Origin: Chloroflexi bacterium TSY
Lineage (GTDB): Bacteria; Chloroflexota; Anaerolineae; Caldilineales; Caldilineaceae
DNA: 28,761 bases
Reading direction: 5' to 3'
Assembly (NCBI GenBank): GCA_019217005.1
Contig: JAHBNG010000161.1
Span: forward strand, 1 to 28,761
Below the pieces are notes generated by a model. The model searched no databases. It was not told the origin of the DNA and worked only from the letters and a program-made list of their open reading frames with translations. Positions 1 to 8,719 of this stretch are shown here, piece by piece. Made by a program: the position numbers and the translations under genes. Position 1 is the first letter of the stretch; every line of letters begins with the position of its first letter.

Positions 1-2271
1 TTGGATAAAATCTAATCCTTCTTGATCCGGTAACTGCATCAACACATAATAGGGTTCCATCGGTTGGGGATTGCCCTCAAAGAGTTCAGTTGGCCATTCC
101 CAGAGATCCTCCCGATTGTAAAAATCGACCAGATCGGTCATATGGTATGTGCGCAAGACTTGGGCTTGGATGCTAAAGAGACCGATCGGGTAACGGATAT
201 GCGAGAGCAGATCGGAAGACATTTCGCTCACATCCGTAAAGAGCGTTGGAAAGATTCGCGCATAGGTTGCTGCAATCGGCTCATTTTGTTCTAGCAGATA
301 AAAATTCATGGAACCATCGTAAGCGCTCATGACCACTTTGACTGGATTGCGAATGTAGTTGATCGGCGTGCGAGTTAGGTTACGTCCTCTCGTTGGCTCG
401 CTATAGGGAAAGCGATTGCTCGTAGTATAGGCATCCAAAAACCAATAAAGATTCCCATCTTCACCGATCACGATATAGGGATCAGAATCATAGTGCAAAA
501 ATGGTGCGACAAGCGACACTCGCTCCATAATATTGCGACGCCACAATAGTTGACTATCAGAACGGATATCATCACTCAGCAGAATATTGATGTCAGCAAA
601 ACGAAGCGCAAAGAGTAACCGCGTCAGGAAATTCATTCGGATACCTGTTGTGCCTTCAAAAACAGTTGTGACGGTTTCATTCCCCTGCGGATAATCAAAT
701 TCCGCTTGGTCTGTATCCGCAATGATATACTCTTTATTCAGTTCACCAAAATAGATCTGCGGTTGATGAATCGGCAGGACACCCTGAGGAGGTAAATTCT
801 GCACTAAGAATTCGGGCAGACCATCTGGTGAAACCTGGGCAACAGGCGACACAGCAACACCATATCCATGGGTATAAATGAGTTTACGATTGACCCACGT
901 TTGTGCATTTTCGTTTAGTTGCTCTGGAACAAGCTCACGGGCGGCCAGCATCACTTGACGTACTTGCCCATCAATTGTATAGCGATCGATATCAACATCG
1001 TTAAATTGATAGTATTGCCGTAATGCTTGTATTTGATTGTATGTCTGACGAAGCGGTCGATAATCCCAAAGACGGACATTGGCAATTGTTGCTGGTTGAG
1101 AGAGCAGCGCATCAGATGTTAATGGAGTCGATGCATCGTAGTCCACATTGTCAATTGATGCCAGGTCAAACGCCTGCCGCGTAAACTCTATATTGTGTTG
1201 AATAAAGGGGCCTTCCAAATTGAGTTCATTGGGTGAGACTTGAAAGCGCTGAACCAGCGCAGGATAAATGAAGCCTCCCAAAATCGCGACAATGCCCCAG
1301 ATAGCGGCTAAGATTCCAACCGGTCCCCAAATGCTGCGTATGCTCCGACGAATACGTTCGCTGAGATTTTGTGTCAGAGCTTCCGATTGGGAAAAAACAA
1401 CTAGCAACGGAAGCAGGATTGCATAGACAACACCGATAATGGCAAGTGTATTGTAGGCTGGTAGTTGGGCGTTGACGTCAGTGTAACCAGCGCCAAAAAC
1501 GGCACCACGTTGGCTGTAGACAAGTGAATAAGCGCTCAGTCGGAATTGGGCAGCAAGGAGCAGCAAAATCAGAGCAGCAAGAATACTCAGATGAATTGAT
1601 ACCGATTTGCGTATGACCCACCCTTGCCAACCAATACCACTCATAATCAGATTGGCCCCTAGAGAGAGAGTAAGGGTGATCAAGAGCCAACGGTGTACAA
1701 TCTGCCAAACAGGAAGAGTAAATAAGAAAAAGCTAATATCCTGGCCGAATAGAGGATCCGATAATCCAAAATGTATTTGGTTAAAATAGAGTAGAAAGAT
1801 CTCCCACTCGGCTGCAAGTGCTAATCCGACAAACAATGCTATAATGGCCCCAATACTCAACATAAGAGGGTAGATCCGTAGACCAAAAAGCATCACAATG
1901 TGTTCAAATGATGTATTATCCAGTGCATTGGGGGTCAAACGTCGCATCATAAAAATGTTTATGCTCCAAATGACCCAAAAGATCAGAGCACTTACGAAGA
2001 ATAGAGCGATTGAGGCGGTGATGCGTGTAAAGAAAATCGACTGCAGATTGAGACTGCTATACCAGAGCCAATCTGTCGATAGGCTCAAAAGTCTGACAAG
2101 AAAGATGACAATAATAAGTGGTGCAATGGCCCAAACATAACGACGTGGATTGACGGGTGTCAGTGGACGGGCCGCGGGTGGATCATCATCGGTGGGTGGT
2201 TCCCAGTTGCCACCTTGCAAACTCTCTTCAATGGAACGAATTAAATCAGATAGTGGATCTTTATCACGCAT
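1..2271 (-). CDS. UPF0182 family membrane protein (3' part beyond window)
   Basis: The reading frame is open from an ATG at 2271 to base 1 (757 codons) with no stop, so the C-terminus lies outside the window. The N-terminal third is strongly hydrophobic with about seven membrane segments, starting near residue 40 (RRYVWAIAPLIIVIFLV). A large hydrophilic domain follows, with stretches typical of UPF0182/COG1615: IEFTRQAFDL, YYQFNDVDIDRY, WVNRKLIYTHGYG, PQIYFGEL, IMERVSLVAPFL, and YYVLMQLP near the edge. Family members are about 900 residues long, so roughly 150 residues are missing. The extracytoplasmic domain has no established function. The gene diverges from the esterase trio at 2605. Family assignment is firm; function is unknown. 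Confidence 0.9.
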   Translation of the reverse strand, partial: MRDKDPLSDLIRSIEESLQGGNWEPPTDDDPPAARPLTPVNPRRYVWAIAPLIIVIFLVRLLSLSTDWLWYSSLNLQSIFFTRITASIALFFVSALIFWVIWSINIFMMRRLTPNALDNTSFEHIVMLFGLRIYPLMLSIGAIIALFVGLALAAEWEIFLLYFNQIHFGLSDPLFGQDISFFLFTLPVWQIVHRWLLITLTLSLGANLIMSGIGWQGWVIRKSVSIHLSILAALILLLLAAQFRLSAYSLVYSQRGAVFGAGYTDVNAQLPAYNTLAIIGVVYAILLPLLVVFSQSEALTQNLSERIRRSIRSIWGPVGILAAIWGIVAILGGFIYPALVQRFQVSPNELNLEGPFIQHNIEFTRQAFDLASIDNVDYDASTPLTSDALLSQPATIANVRLWDYRPLRQTYNQIQALRQYYQFNDVDIDRYTIDGQVRQVMLAARELVPEQLNENAQTWVNRKLIYTHGYGVAVSPVAQVSPDGLPEFLVQNLPPQGVLPIHQPQIYFGELNKEYIIADTDQAEFDYPQGNETVTTVFEGTTGIRMNFLTRLLFALRFADINILLSDDIRSDSQLLWRRNIMERVSLVAPFLHYDSDPYIVIGEDGNLYWFLDAYTTSNRFPYSEPTRGRNLTRTPINYIRNPVKVVMSAYDGSMNFYLLEQNEPIAATYARIFPTLFTDVSEMSSDLLSHIRYPIGLFSIQAQVLRTYHMTDLVDFYNREDLWEWPTELFEGNPQPMEPYYVLMQLPDQEGLDFIQ

Positions 2272-2604
2272 AGAATTTATTTTATCAAATACAGAGCTCA
2301 ATACAGTCAGGCTTGATACCCTTCCAGCCACATCATTTAAACTGGAAGTGCGTCCTAACGGGTGTAAATGCTGCGGTTCTCTGACAGAACAGTGTTCATT
2401 TACACACGTTGTGGTACACACTCTAAATATCGGGCAATTGTCCTTCGACAAAAACCACTTTGATTGTCCGATGTTTAAGTGGCGTCTATCGTTGAACTCA
2501 TTGTACCAGACTTTGGCTCGATTGGCCTGTTGTTCGTTGCAACCATTTGTTCCGGCGAGGCAAGATCCAAAGAATTTCCCAAATGGGAGGCAGAAACTTG
2601 CAAC
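2272..2604. other. Divergent intergenic region without a gene
   Basis: These 333 bp separate two divergent genes. Open frames here are extensions or shadows of the UPF0182 start and of the esterase frame, which stays open upstream to 2479 but without a protein-like leader. The promoters of both transcription units must lie here or further upstream of each start. I see no convincing -35/-10 pair, operator or RNA gene. Confidence 0.5.
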
Positions 2605-4671
2605 ATGACCGTTTTCTCAGCTGGTATGACGCAATACGAACACAACCAATCAAACCTTGCAAGATGGAGCTGCTACCTCCTCTTAGGAGGACTGCTTGTT
2701 CTCTTTACAAAACTTCCATCTATTGCTATGGTTCAGCCTACGATTATGGACTTGGGTCGATCAGGCAATGTCCTTATTACATTCGACAAAGTACCTGTAA
2801 CTCGTCAACTCTTTCCGCGCGATTCTGCCACAAACCGAGCAACTGTTGAAATCAGCGGTAGCGTGAGTGGCACACCATTTCAACAGCAGATCATTGTAGA
2901 GGTGTTTGATGGAACATCAAGTGAACTTTATATCGAAGCAACCCAGAGCCTTGCTTATGAGAATGGCGAGGCTCCTTTTTCACTCACCGTTGAACTGGAG
3001 GCAACACTCACTGAATATCGCTTTGTAATTAAGCTGCAACAAGATGCAACGACAGCATCATTGCCATACGGTTCCCCCATTACTGGCATTGTGGCAGGTG
3101 ATGTTTTTCTAATCAATGGACAATCTAATGCAAATGCCCGCCGACGTGCACAGGGTGACTTCGTGAGTCGACAGGTTCCTGCCCCTCTCCGCCGGTTCAT
3201 CCGTTCATTTGGTCAGCGCAGCGACAGCGCATCCGACACGCTCAACGACAAACAATGGTATCTAGCGGAGGGGGATAGCAATTGGGGGTCGGGTGCAATT
3301 GGACAATGGGAGCTTCAGCTGGGTAGACTAATTGTAGAAGATCAAGGTATACCAGTCGCAATCCTCAATGGCGCTGTTTCCGGCAGCAAAATTCGACAAC
3401 ATCAAAGGAATTTTGGTGATCCAGGAAAGTTAACCGACAACATCTATGGTCGCCTTCTCTGGCGCAGCCAACAGGCTTCCGTTGCGCCGTTGGCGCGTGC
3501 GCTCATTTGGCATCAAGGAGAGGCGGATCAAGCAGATGAGAGTGAATACACCACCAATTTTGCAATGCTCTATACCGATTGGAAAAATGATTACCTTGGA
3601 TTGAAACAGATCTACCTCTTTCAAATTCGCAACACGTCCACTACCTGTGGACCAGCCAACATCAAGTTACGCGAAATTCAACGACGCCTCGGTGATGCCT
3701 ATTTGGATGTAGCAGTGATGTCGACAACTGGGATCGATCCGCAAGTCGATGGCTGCCATTTTCCCTATACAAGCGGCTATGAGCACTTTGCGGAACACAT
3801 TTATGGCCTCATCGCCCGCGATCTCTATGGAGTTGACACCGATCCGAATCGAGACGCCCCAAACATTGATTATGCTTACATCAACCAAACAGATCACCCT
3901 GATCAAACAGAAGTAACGCTCGTTATGCGCAACCGAGAACACCGCTTAAATTTCTCTCAGCGAGAGGGTTCCTCGACTGGACCTCATCTCGATTTTCGCC
4001 TAGAAGGTAGTACAGTCGTGACGGCAAGTCATGTCATGACAACTGGCCCCGATCTCATTTTGACCTTCCCAGGAACGAATTTAGGTGCTCGGGGTGTCAG
4101 TTATGTTGGGCACAGCGGCGTCAACGATCCAGATACGTCAGACAGACCGTCATCGCCCACAACGGATCCGCGTTGGGGCGAGTGGATCACCAACGCAAAT
4201 GGGATTGGGTTGTTGGCCTTTCACAATGTGCCACTCTCGCGGCCACCAACCGTTTCGATTACGCATCCAACAACGGGAACAACCATTTCGCAAGGGGGTG
4301 ATGTGGTAATCGGAGCGGATTCAGTTGACATAGACGGGACGGTTGTTGAAGTACTCTTCTTTGCAAATGATATGTTCATTGAGACGGACATCGATTCTCC
4401 GTGGGAGATCGTCTGGTCCCCCAAAGTGGGAACCTATAGACTGAATGCAGTGGCTATTGATGATGCTGGCACTCGCTCGCCCACATCGGACCCTGTGGTC
4501 GTTATGGTTGTGAATCCAAATGGAACAGAAACAATCACACCAACTCCAAACCCAGACGCCGACCGTGACGCCAACAAGGACGCCAACCCCAACCCAGCAA
4601 CCAATTTATTTGCCCTTGATCGTTGGAAATGCGAGCGGTGCGAAGTGATACTTTATACAAATATACCATGA
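2605..4671 (+). CDS. Secreted sialate O-acetylesterase-like (SASA/SGNH) carbohydrate esterase with C-terminal Ig-like domain
   Basis: Predicted 688-residue exported esterase that would remove acetyl groups from carbohydrates. I chose the ATG at 2605 because a hydrophobic export segment follows at about residues 22-42. A GGGAGG lies 14 bases upstream, which is rather far. The SGNH blocks of the SASA family are present: GQSN at 172-175 (nucleophile Ser174), HQGEAD at 303-308, and Asp382/His385 in DGCHF. An Ig-like domain resembling Big_7 spans about 547-636, followed by a Pro/Asn/Asp-rich linker (TPTPNPDADRDANKD). The last 20 residues match nothing I know. The gene's TGA overlaps the next ATG (ATGA). 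The real substrate may be an acetylated plant or microbial polysaccharide rather than sialic acid. Confidence 0.82.
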   Translation: MTVFSAGMTQYEHNQSNLARWSCYLLLGGLLVLFTKLPSIAMVQPTIMDLGRSGNVLITFDKVPVTRQLFPRDSATNRATVEISGSVSGTPFQQQIIVEVFDGTSSELYIEATQSLAYENGEAPFSLTVELEATLTEYRFVIKLQQDATTASLPYGSPITGIVAGDVFLINGQSNANARRRAQGDFVSRQVPAPLRRFIRSFGQRSDSASDTLNDKQWYLAEGDSNWGSGAIGQWELQLGRLIVEDQGIPVAILNGAVSGSKIRQHQRNFGDPGKLTDNIYGRLLWRSQQASVAPLARALIWHQGEADQADESEYTTNFAMLYTDWKNDYLGLKQIYLFQIRNTSTTCGPANIKLREIQRRLGDAYLDVAVMSTTGIDPQVDGCHFPYTSGYEHFAEHIYGLIARDLYGVDTDPNRDAPNIDYAYINQTDHPDQTEVTLVMRNREHRLNFSQREGSSTGPHLDFRLEGSTVVTASHVMTTGPDLILTFPGTNLGARGVSYVGHSGVNDPDTSDRPSSPTTDPRWGEWITNANGIGLLAFHNVPLSRPPTVSITHPTTGTTISQGGDVVIGADSVDIDGTVVEVLFFANDMFIETDIDSPWEIVWSPKVGTYRLNAVAIDDAGTRSPTSDPVVVMVVNPNGTETITPTPNPDADRDANKDANPNPATNLFALDRWKCERCEVILYTNIP

Positions 4672-5732
4672 ATCAACTTCCACTATTCCCTGCAAGCGTT
4701 GTTGGCAGCATTCCGCGTCCTCTGTGGGTTCAGGCATTGTTCGCGCCGCATGCAGTTCATGAATTCGGCCAGGATAATTGGCTATTCAAACTAGATACTG
4801 CTGTTGCGTTTGTGATCGCATTTCAAGAGACGGCAGGACTCGACATTATTACAGATGGTGAGTGGCGGCGTACTTCCTATCTTGGCATCATTGCCGATCT
4901 ACTGAATGGATTCGAACAAGGTCTCAAAGTTGCGCCCTACTGGCTGACTGTCACTCGAAAACTCAGGCGCAAAAAAGAGAGTGTTGTGGCCCAGGAGGTG
5001 CAATTCCTAAAAGCCCATACCGATCGCCTTACCAAGGTCTGTTTGCCAGCCCCATATTTGTTGGGTCGCCGCATGTGGGATGCAGAGCTTTCGCGGGAAG
5101 CCTACCGAACCCGAGAAGAATTTATGGAGGCATTAGTCCCGTACTTACGCGATGAGCTTCTGGCGGCACGCGATGCGGGTGTCGATATTGTACAGTTTGA
5201 TGATACGCATTTGTGCCAATTCGTTGATGCGAAAAAACGCGCCAAATTCGCCGATCCAGAGCAGGAAATGCAATTGTGCGTCGATCTTCTCAACGCAGTG
5301 ATCGAAGGCATTGATGGCGTAACGATAGCCATTCATCTGTGCAGGGGGAATAGCAACCGTCGTTGGGGTGCAGAAGGAGGATATGGACCGATACTTCCTG
5401 CCCTTAAGTTACTCAATGTCAATCAATATGTGATGGAGTTTTCAATGCCTGCAGCAGGGGAGATGGATGTACTTTCTTCATTTTCTGACGACGATTTCGT
5501 GGGTGTTGGGTGTGTTGACTGTCGTAGCGAGCAGATTGATACACCAGAGGAAATTGTGGCAAGAGTTCGTCAGGCTCTGAAATATCTCAAACCAGAGCAG
5601 ATATCGCTCAATCCCGATTGTGGTTTTGCGCCAGGGATTTCATTTGATATTTCTTTAGACGAGGTATACTTGAAGCTACAGAACGAAGTCGAAGCGGCAA
5701 GAATATTGCGTGAGGAGTGGCAATCGAAATGA
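4668..5732 (+). CDS. MetE-like cobalamin-independent methyltransferase (single catalytic domain)
   Basis: A 354-residue protein of the UROD/MetE-like superfamily (COG0620), equivalent to the catalytic half of methionine synthase MetE. It begins SVVGSIPRP-style (VVGSIPRPLW at 11-20), carries TDGEWRR at 62-68 and a folate/substrate barrel with GVDIVQFDD. All four expected zinc ligands are visible: His223 and Cys225 (IHLCRGN), Glu257 (YVMEF) and Cys318 (NPDCGF). Such short homologues transfer methyl groups from varied donors, so methionine synthesis is not certain. I chose the ATG at 4668 because it precedes the conserved start and overlaps the esterase stop as ATGA; the frame is open 15 codons upstream. 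It also overlaps the HIT gene start by ATGA, so translational coupling is likely. Confidence 0.85.
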   Translation: MNQLPLFPASVVGSIPRPLWVQALFAPHAVHEFGQDNWLFKLDTAVAFVIAFQETAGLDIITDGEWRRTSYLGIIADLLNGFEQGLKVAPYWLTVTRKLRRKKESVVAQEVQFLKAHTDRLTKVCLPAPYLLGRRMWDAELSREAYRTREEFMEALVPYLRDELLAARDAGVDIVQFDDTHLCQFVDAKKRAKFADPEQEMQLCVDLLNAVIEGIDGVTIAIHLCRGNSNRRWGAEGGYGPILPALKLLNVNQYVMEFSMPAAGEMDVLSSFSDDDFVGVGCVDCRSEQIDTPEEIVARVRQALKYLKPEQISLNPDCGFAPGISFDISLDEVYLKLQNEVEAARILREEWQSK

Positions 5733-6211
5733 GCAATCATCAAGTTGAATCACCGAATGATCTGAGAATATCTCTCAAAGTTCCCCGCAGAGAGCCATGC
5801 CCATTTTGTCGAAATATTCAAGGGGAGAATCAGTGCGCATTTGTGCATCGTGCGGACACTATTTCTTCATTTGTCAATCCTCGTCAATACGAGAAGGGCG
5901 CTCTGCTCGTCATACCAAATAGACACGTTGCGACAATTGTCGAACTTGAGCCGGACGAGATAGCGGCTTTGTACATTCATGCTCAAAAGCTCGCCAAAGC
6001 ACTTTGCCAAGCGTATCGACTGGCCGGCATCAACATCTTCCAAAACAATGGAAGCGTTGCAGGACAAAGCGTACCGCATGTGCACGTCCATGTGGTGCCG
6101 AGATATGAAGATAGTGAGCGTGGCAAGATTTTTAGGGAGGTAGATTTTGAGAAAACTCCTTTCGCCGAACGCTTGAAAATTGCAGAAGAGATTCAACAAG
6201 CGCCCCATTGA
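5729..6211 (+). CDS. HIT-family nucleotide hydrolase/transferase
   Basis: A 160-residue histidine-triad protein. Features seen are a CxxC (Cys24, Cys27) that often binds zinc in this family, the NPRQYEKGALLVIPNRHV strand-loop region, QNNG at 106-109, and the HIT motif HVHVH at 117-121 followed by VVPR, where the middle histidine is normally catalytic. HIT proteins hydrolyse nucleoside phosphoramidates or dinucleoside polyphosphates in the cytoplasm. The ATG at 5729 overlaps the stop of the methyltransferase gene (ATGA) and has a GAGGAG ribosome site about 8 bases upstream. An alternative GTG at 5717 would add four residues. The 133 bp after the stop are AT-rich, converge on the next gene and hold no gene. 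Confidence 0.9.
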   Translation: MSNHQVESPNDLRISLKVPRREPCPFCRNIQGENQCAFVHRADTISSFVNPRQYEKGALLVIPNRHVATIVELEPDEIAALYIHAQKLAKALCQAYRLAGINIFQNNGSVAGQSVPHVHVHVVPRYEDSERGKIFREVDFEKTPFAERLKIAEEIQQAPH

Positions 6212-6344
6212 CAATAGAAATCGATTCTGCCAAATCTCATCAGTAAAATCTGAAAATCACTTGTACGCAGATTGCTTAGATTTCCAGGATTTATCTGAGT
6301 GAATCTGTGAACTCTGAGTACCTTTATTTCGAATACTTGGTTGA

Positions 6345-7406
6345 TTACTCAACCAATATGGATCGAATACGTCGAAGCGCGGTTTGAACAGCTTCTGTCA
6401 GATCTGCGTTCTGATTCGCGTGTAGTTGACTGAGTTTATCAAACACTTGTTGATCGGGATAGAGTATTTTGCCCAGACGTTGGGCAGCCAGAAGCTGTGC
6501 GCTAGCATCTTTTGACTGTAGGTCGGTCAGCAGAAAGTCCTTGTATTGCGTCAAAAAGTGATTGTGAAACGCGAGCGCCTGATGGCAAAGGTCACGCAAA
6601 AGCCGTTGGTCAGCGGGCGAATCGGGGATGAAATAGAGCCACTCAATGCGACATTTCTGATAAATTGTCTCAAGCAAATCGCTCCACTCATCATTGATAT
6701 GCGTCCGGTAGAGCTTGACGCACTCTTGCTTGCCATGCGCAAAAACGCCACTCCGACGTAGAATCAATGCCGATGCCGACCAAAACGTACCGGTGAGCAA
6801 TTCATGGGTGCCCGGCACATCCCGACCATCTAGCGTCCGCGTGTGCCGCCTGTCATACCCCAACCAGGCTCCTATCGGATCGGGGTGGTCAAGCGGGAAG
6901 GTGAGGACCTCAATCTGATTACGCGCCCGCGCAAAGAATGAATAGGGTGCATGCATAAAGATTCTGACATAGTCCACAAGCGGCAACTGTGGAACTGTCG
7001 CTCGGATATCGTCGCCAAACAGCCACTGCGTTTTGCGTAGCCAGATACGACCGCCTTCTCGGATTTCGACTTCGCTGTAGGCCACAATGTCCAAGGATAT
7101 GGAGCTGATCCGTCCACAACAATCGTAGATTTTGCGTAGGCGTTCCCGGTTTGTCTGCAGCGTTTCACCTTTGAAGATCACGCACAAATCAAGATCGCTG
7201 CTGGCGACTGCGCTCCCGTTCCCATAGCTCCCCGTTAAATAGTAGCCGCGGACTTGCTCCGGGAAGATTAACTCGGTTATCCCGATAATCCCACGAATGA
7301 TTTCGTCGATTTTCGACTCTCCGGTCGAGTATAGTAGATGGATTGTGTCGCTCAAGATCAATCTTTTCCCAAACTTTGCTTCAGAAACTCTCGAACTCGT
7401 CGCCAC
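6345..7406 (-). CDS. Nucleotidyltransferase-fold protein (aminoglycoside adenylyltransferase-like)
   Basis: A protein of up to 353 residues with a pol-beta nucleotidyltransferase domain near the N-terminus. The GS motif GSYGNGS (59-65) is followed by SSDLDL with the metal-binding pair Asp71/Asp73, and a likely third carboxylate Asp106 lies in SLDIVAYSE. The C-terminal two thirds are alpha-helical in character and resemble substrate-binding regions of ANT-type enzymes and DUF4111-like proteins. The substrate is unknown. The start is uncertain: the frame opens with GTG at 7406, overlapping the upstream hydrolase gene by 49 bases, while an in-frame TTG at 7355, just after that gene's stop, would give the less overlapping start. 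A second protein of this fold lies at 14406-15443. Confidence 0.75.
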   Translation of the reverse strand: MATSSRVSEAKFGKRLILSDTIHLLYSTGESKIDEIIRGIIGITELIFPEQVRGYYLTGSYGNGSAVASSDLDLCVIFKGETLQTNRERLRKIYDCCGRISSISLDIVAYSEVEIREGGRIWLRKTQWLFGDDIRATVPQLPLVDYVRIFMHAPYSFFARARNQIEVLTFPLDHPDPIGAWLGYDRRHTRTLDGRDVPGTHELLTGTFWSASALILRRSGVFAHGKQECVKLYRTHINDEWSDLLETIYQKCRIEWLYFIPDSPADQRLLRDLCHQALAFHNHFLTQYKDFLLTDLQSKDASAQLLAAQRLGKILYPDQQVFDKLSQLHANQNADLTEAVQTALRRIRSILVE

Positions 7407-8560
7407 GAATCTAAGCTGGCGAAGGCTGTATCTTTGGGATTGCCACCAAAAGAATTAAATTTTCCAGAGACAGGATGGTATGATTTAAGAACCGTCGTGG
7501 GCCTATAGGGCGGTCTAATCAAATGGCCTGCCCCTTCATAACTCAAGTGTTCATAGGGAAATGGATGGGCATGTTCTTCTAGCCTCAACCTTGCGACCTC
7601 AGAATAGGTCGCTGAGGGCCACAACCGATCATCTTTGCCAGAGATAAGCAGTACAGGACCATGAATGCGTTCAGCTGGGATGATTGCACCCTCGGCTGCG
7701 GTGTCGGTGTGACCTTTCCGAAAAGGCAACGGCTGCCCCTTATAGGTCCATGCCGCTCGGTTCTTGACACCCGATGTTGTCACAGATCGATGTGTGTATC
7801 CACTCCCTACATAGCTGACAACTGCTCGGATTTCGCTGAATGTTGCGCCTAAAAGCAGCGCCAACTCGCCACCACGCGAAAATCCAACAACGCCTAACTT
7901 ATCCTCCATGACCAGTTCCTGGCTCTGCAACCAGTCGATGGCCTGCTCGAAATATTCGAGTGGAATCCCACACAAGTCCTTCGGTAGTGATTCAGCCTGA
8001 AAATAAGCTAATGCAAGTGCCGCATAGCCGCGAGACGCAAGCAAGGCCGCCAACGTTTCAAGGCGACCACCGTTAGAACCGCTCAACACCAACAATGTCG
8101 GGAAAGGTCCTTGACCCCCTGGAATAAAGAATGTGCCAACCAGACCATCGTCACGCATCGGTTGCCGCGTTACATCTGGATGTACCAAAAGGCGTTTTAA
8201 TTGTACAGCGTCCAGGATTTCATCATTCACTGTCGCTGCAAGGTCTACGAGCCACGGCATAAGCAGCTCAAATTCTCGCCCTTTCCTCCTCACCGATTCT
8301 GGCACAGGTTCCATAGACCAGAATAAGCCCATCGGATCAGCCATTTCATAAGTACCAGCAATGGGATGCTGTGTACGTACATCCACAAACCCTTCTGCAT
8401 CTGTCTCGAATATGGCATGTGAGTGGAAAGCAGCACCGCTGCTATTTTGAGCGATTGCAGAAATCGTGACCGAGTGATTCGCCGGAAAGTGACAGAGTTG
8501 TATGCTCACCTCTTCATCTATCATTGCAGTCGTAGGTGAGACCTGAATTTGTGGTTTCAT
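7358..8560 (-). CDS. BAAT/dienelactone-hydrolase-type alpha/beta hydrolase
   Basis: A 400-residue protein with the two-domain layout of acyl-CoA thioesterase/bile-acid-CoA:amino acid N-acyltransferase proteins. The N-terminal beta-sandwich (about 5-125, with FETDAEGFVDV and MGLFWSM) is typical, and the C-terminal alpha/beta hydrolase covers about 135-395. The catalytic triad is readable: nucleophile Ser228 in GFSRGG, acid Asp310 or Asp311 in SGKDDRLWPS, and His346 in GAGH. In vertebrate BAAT the nucleophile is cysteine; serine here points to thioesterase or ester hydrolase activity. No signal peptide is visible, so it is probably cytoplasmic. The ATG at 8560 lacks a strong ribosome site. The 3' end overlaps the nucleotidyltransferase gene, suggesting co-transcription. 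Confidence 0.8.
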   Translation of the reverse strand: MKPQIQVSPTTAMIDEEVSIQLCHFPANHSVTISAIAQNSSGAAFHSHAIFETDAEGFVDVRTQHPIAGTYEMADPMGLFWSMEPVPESVRRKGREFELLMPWLVDLAATVNDEILDAVQLKRLLVHPDVTRQPMRDDGLVGTFFIPGGQGPFPTLLVLSGSNGGRLETLAALLASRGYAALALAYFQAESLPKDLCGIPLEYFEQAIDWLQSQELVMEDKLGVVGFSRGGELALLLGATFSEIRAVVSYVGSGYTHRSVTTSGVKNRAAWTYKGQPLPFRKGHTDTAAEGAIIPAERIHGPVLLISGKDDRLWPSATYSEVARLRLEEHAHPFPYEHLSYEGAGHLIRPPYRPTTVLKSYHPVSGKFNSFGGNPKDTAFASLDSWRRVREFLKQSLGKD

Positions 8561-8648
8561 GCTGGAACACGTCTAGCTATCGTTCGTGAAGATGGTTTCA
8601 GGGTAAGCGTCGGCAGACCATTCGCTATCGCTTCACGATTTTAGTGTT

Positions 8649-8719
8649 TATCCGAAAAGTTCTGTGACGATGCGTTCTCACCCGAGAAGCTAGTCGGACT
8701 CACAACCACTTTTCGGATA
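8649..8719. repeat. 71-bp inverted-repeat (MITE-like) element at the 3' end of the ATPase/nuclease gene
   Basis: The arms TATCCGAAAAG (8649-8659) and CTTTTCGGATA (8709-8719) are perfect 11-bp inverted repeats around a 49-bp centre that itself contains a small TTCTC-ACCC-GAGAA hairpin. The right arm overlaps the final codons of the gene at 8690-10558, so that protein's last residues (RTYPKSGCESD) are encoded by the element. It could be a MITE remnant or a terminator-like hairpin; no second copy is in the window. Confidence 0.5.

Noticed and set aside
2150..2608. 152-codon plus-strand open frame
   Set aside because: It overlaps the start of the well-supported UPF0182 gene antisense and has no protein-like pattern.
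4600..4668. Cobalamin or SAM riboswitch before the MetE-like gene
   Set aside because: The start overlaps the preceding stop codon, so there is no untranslated leader to hold one.
6212..6344. AATCTG-type imperfect repeats between convergent genes as a functional element
   Set aside because: The repeats are short and irregular, with no clear stem or T-tract, so neither a terminator nor an array can be supported.
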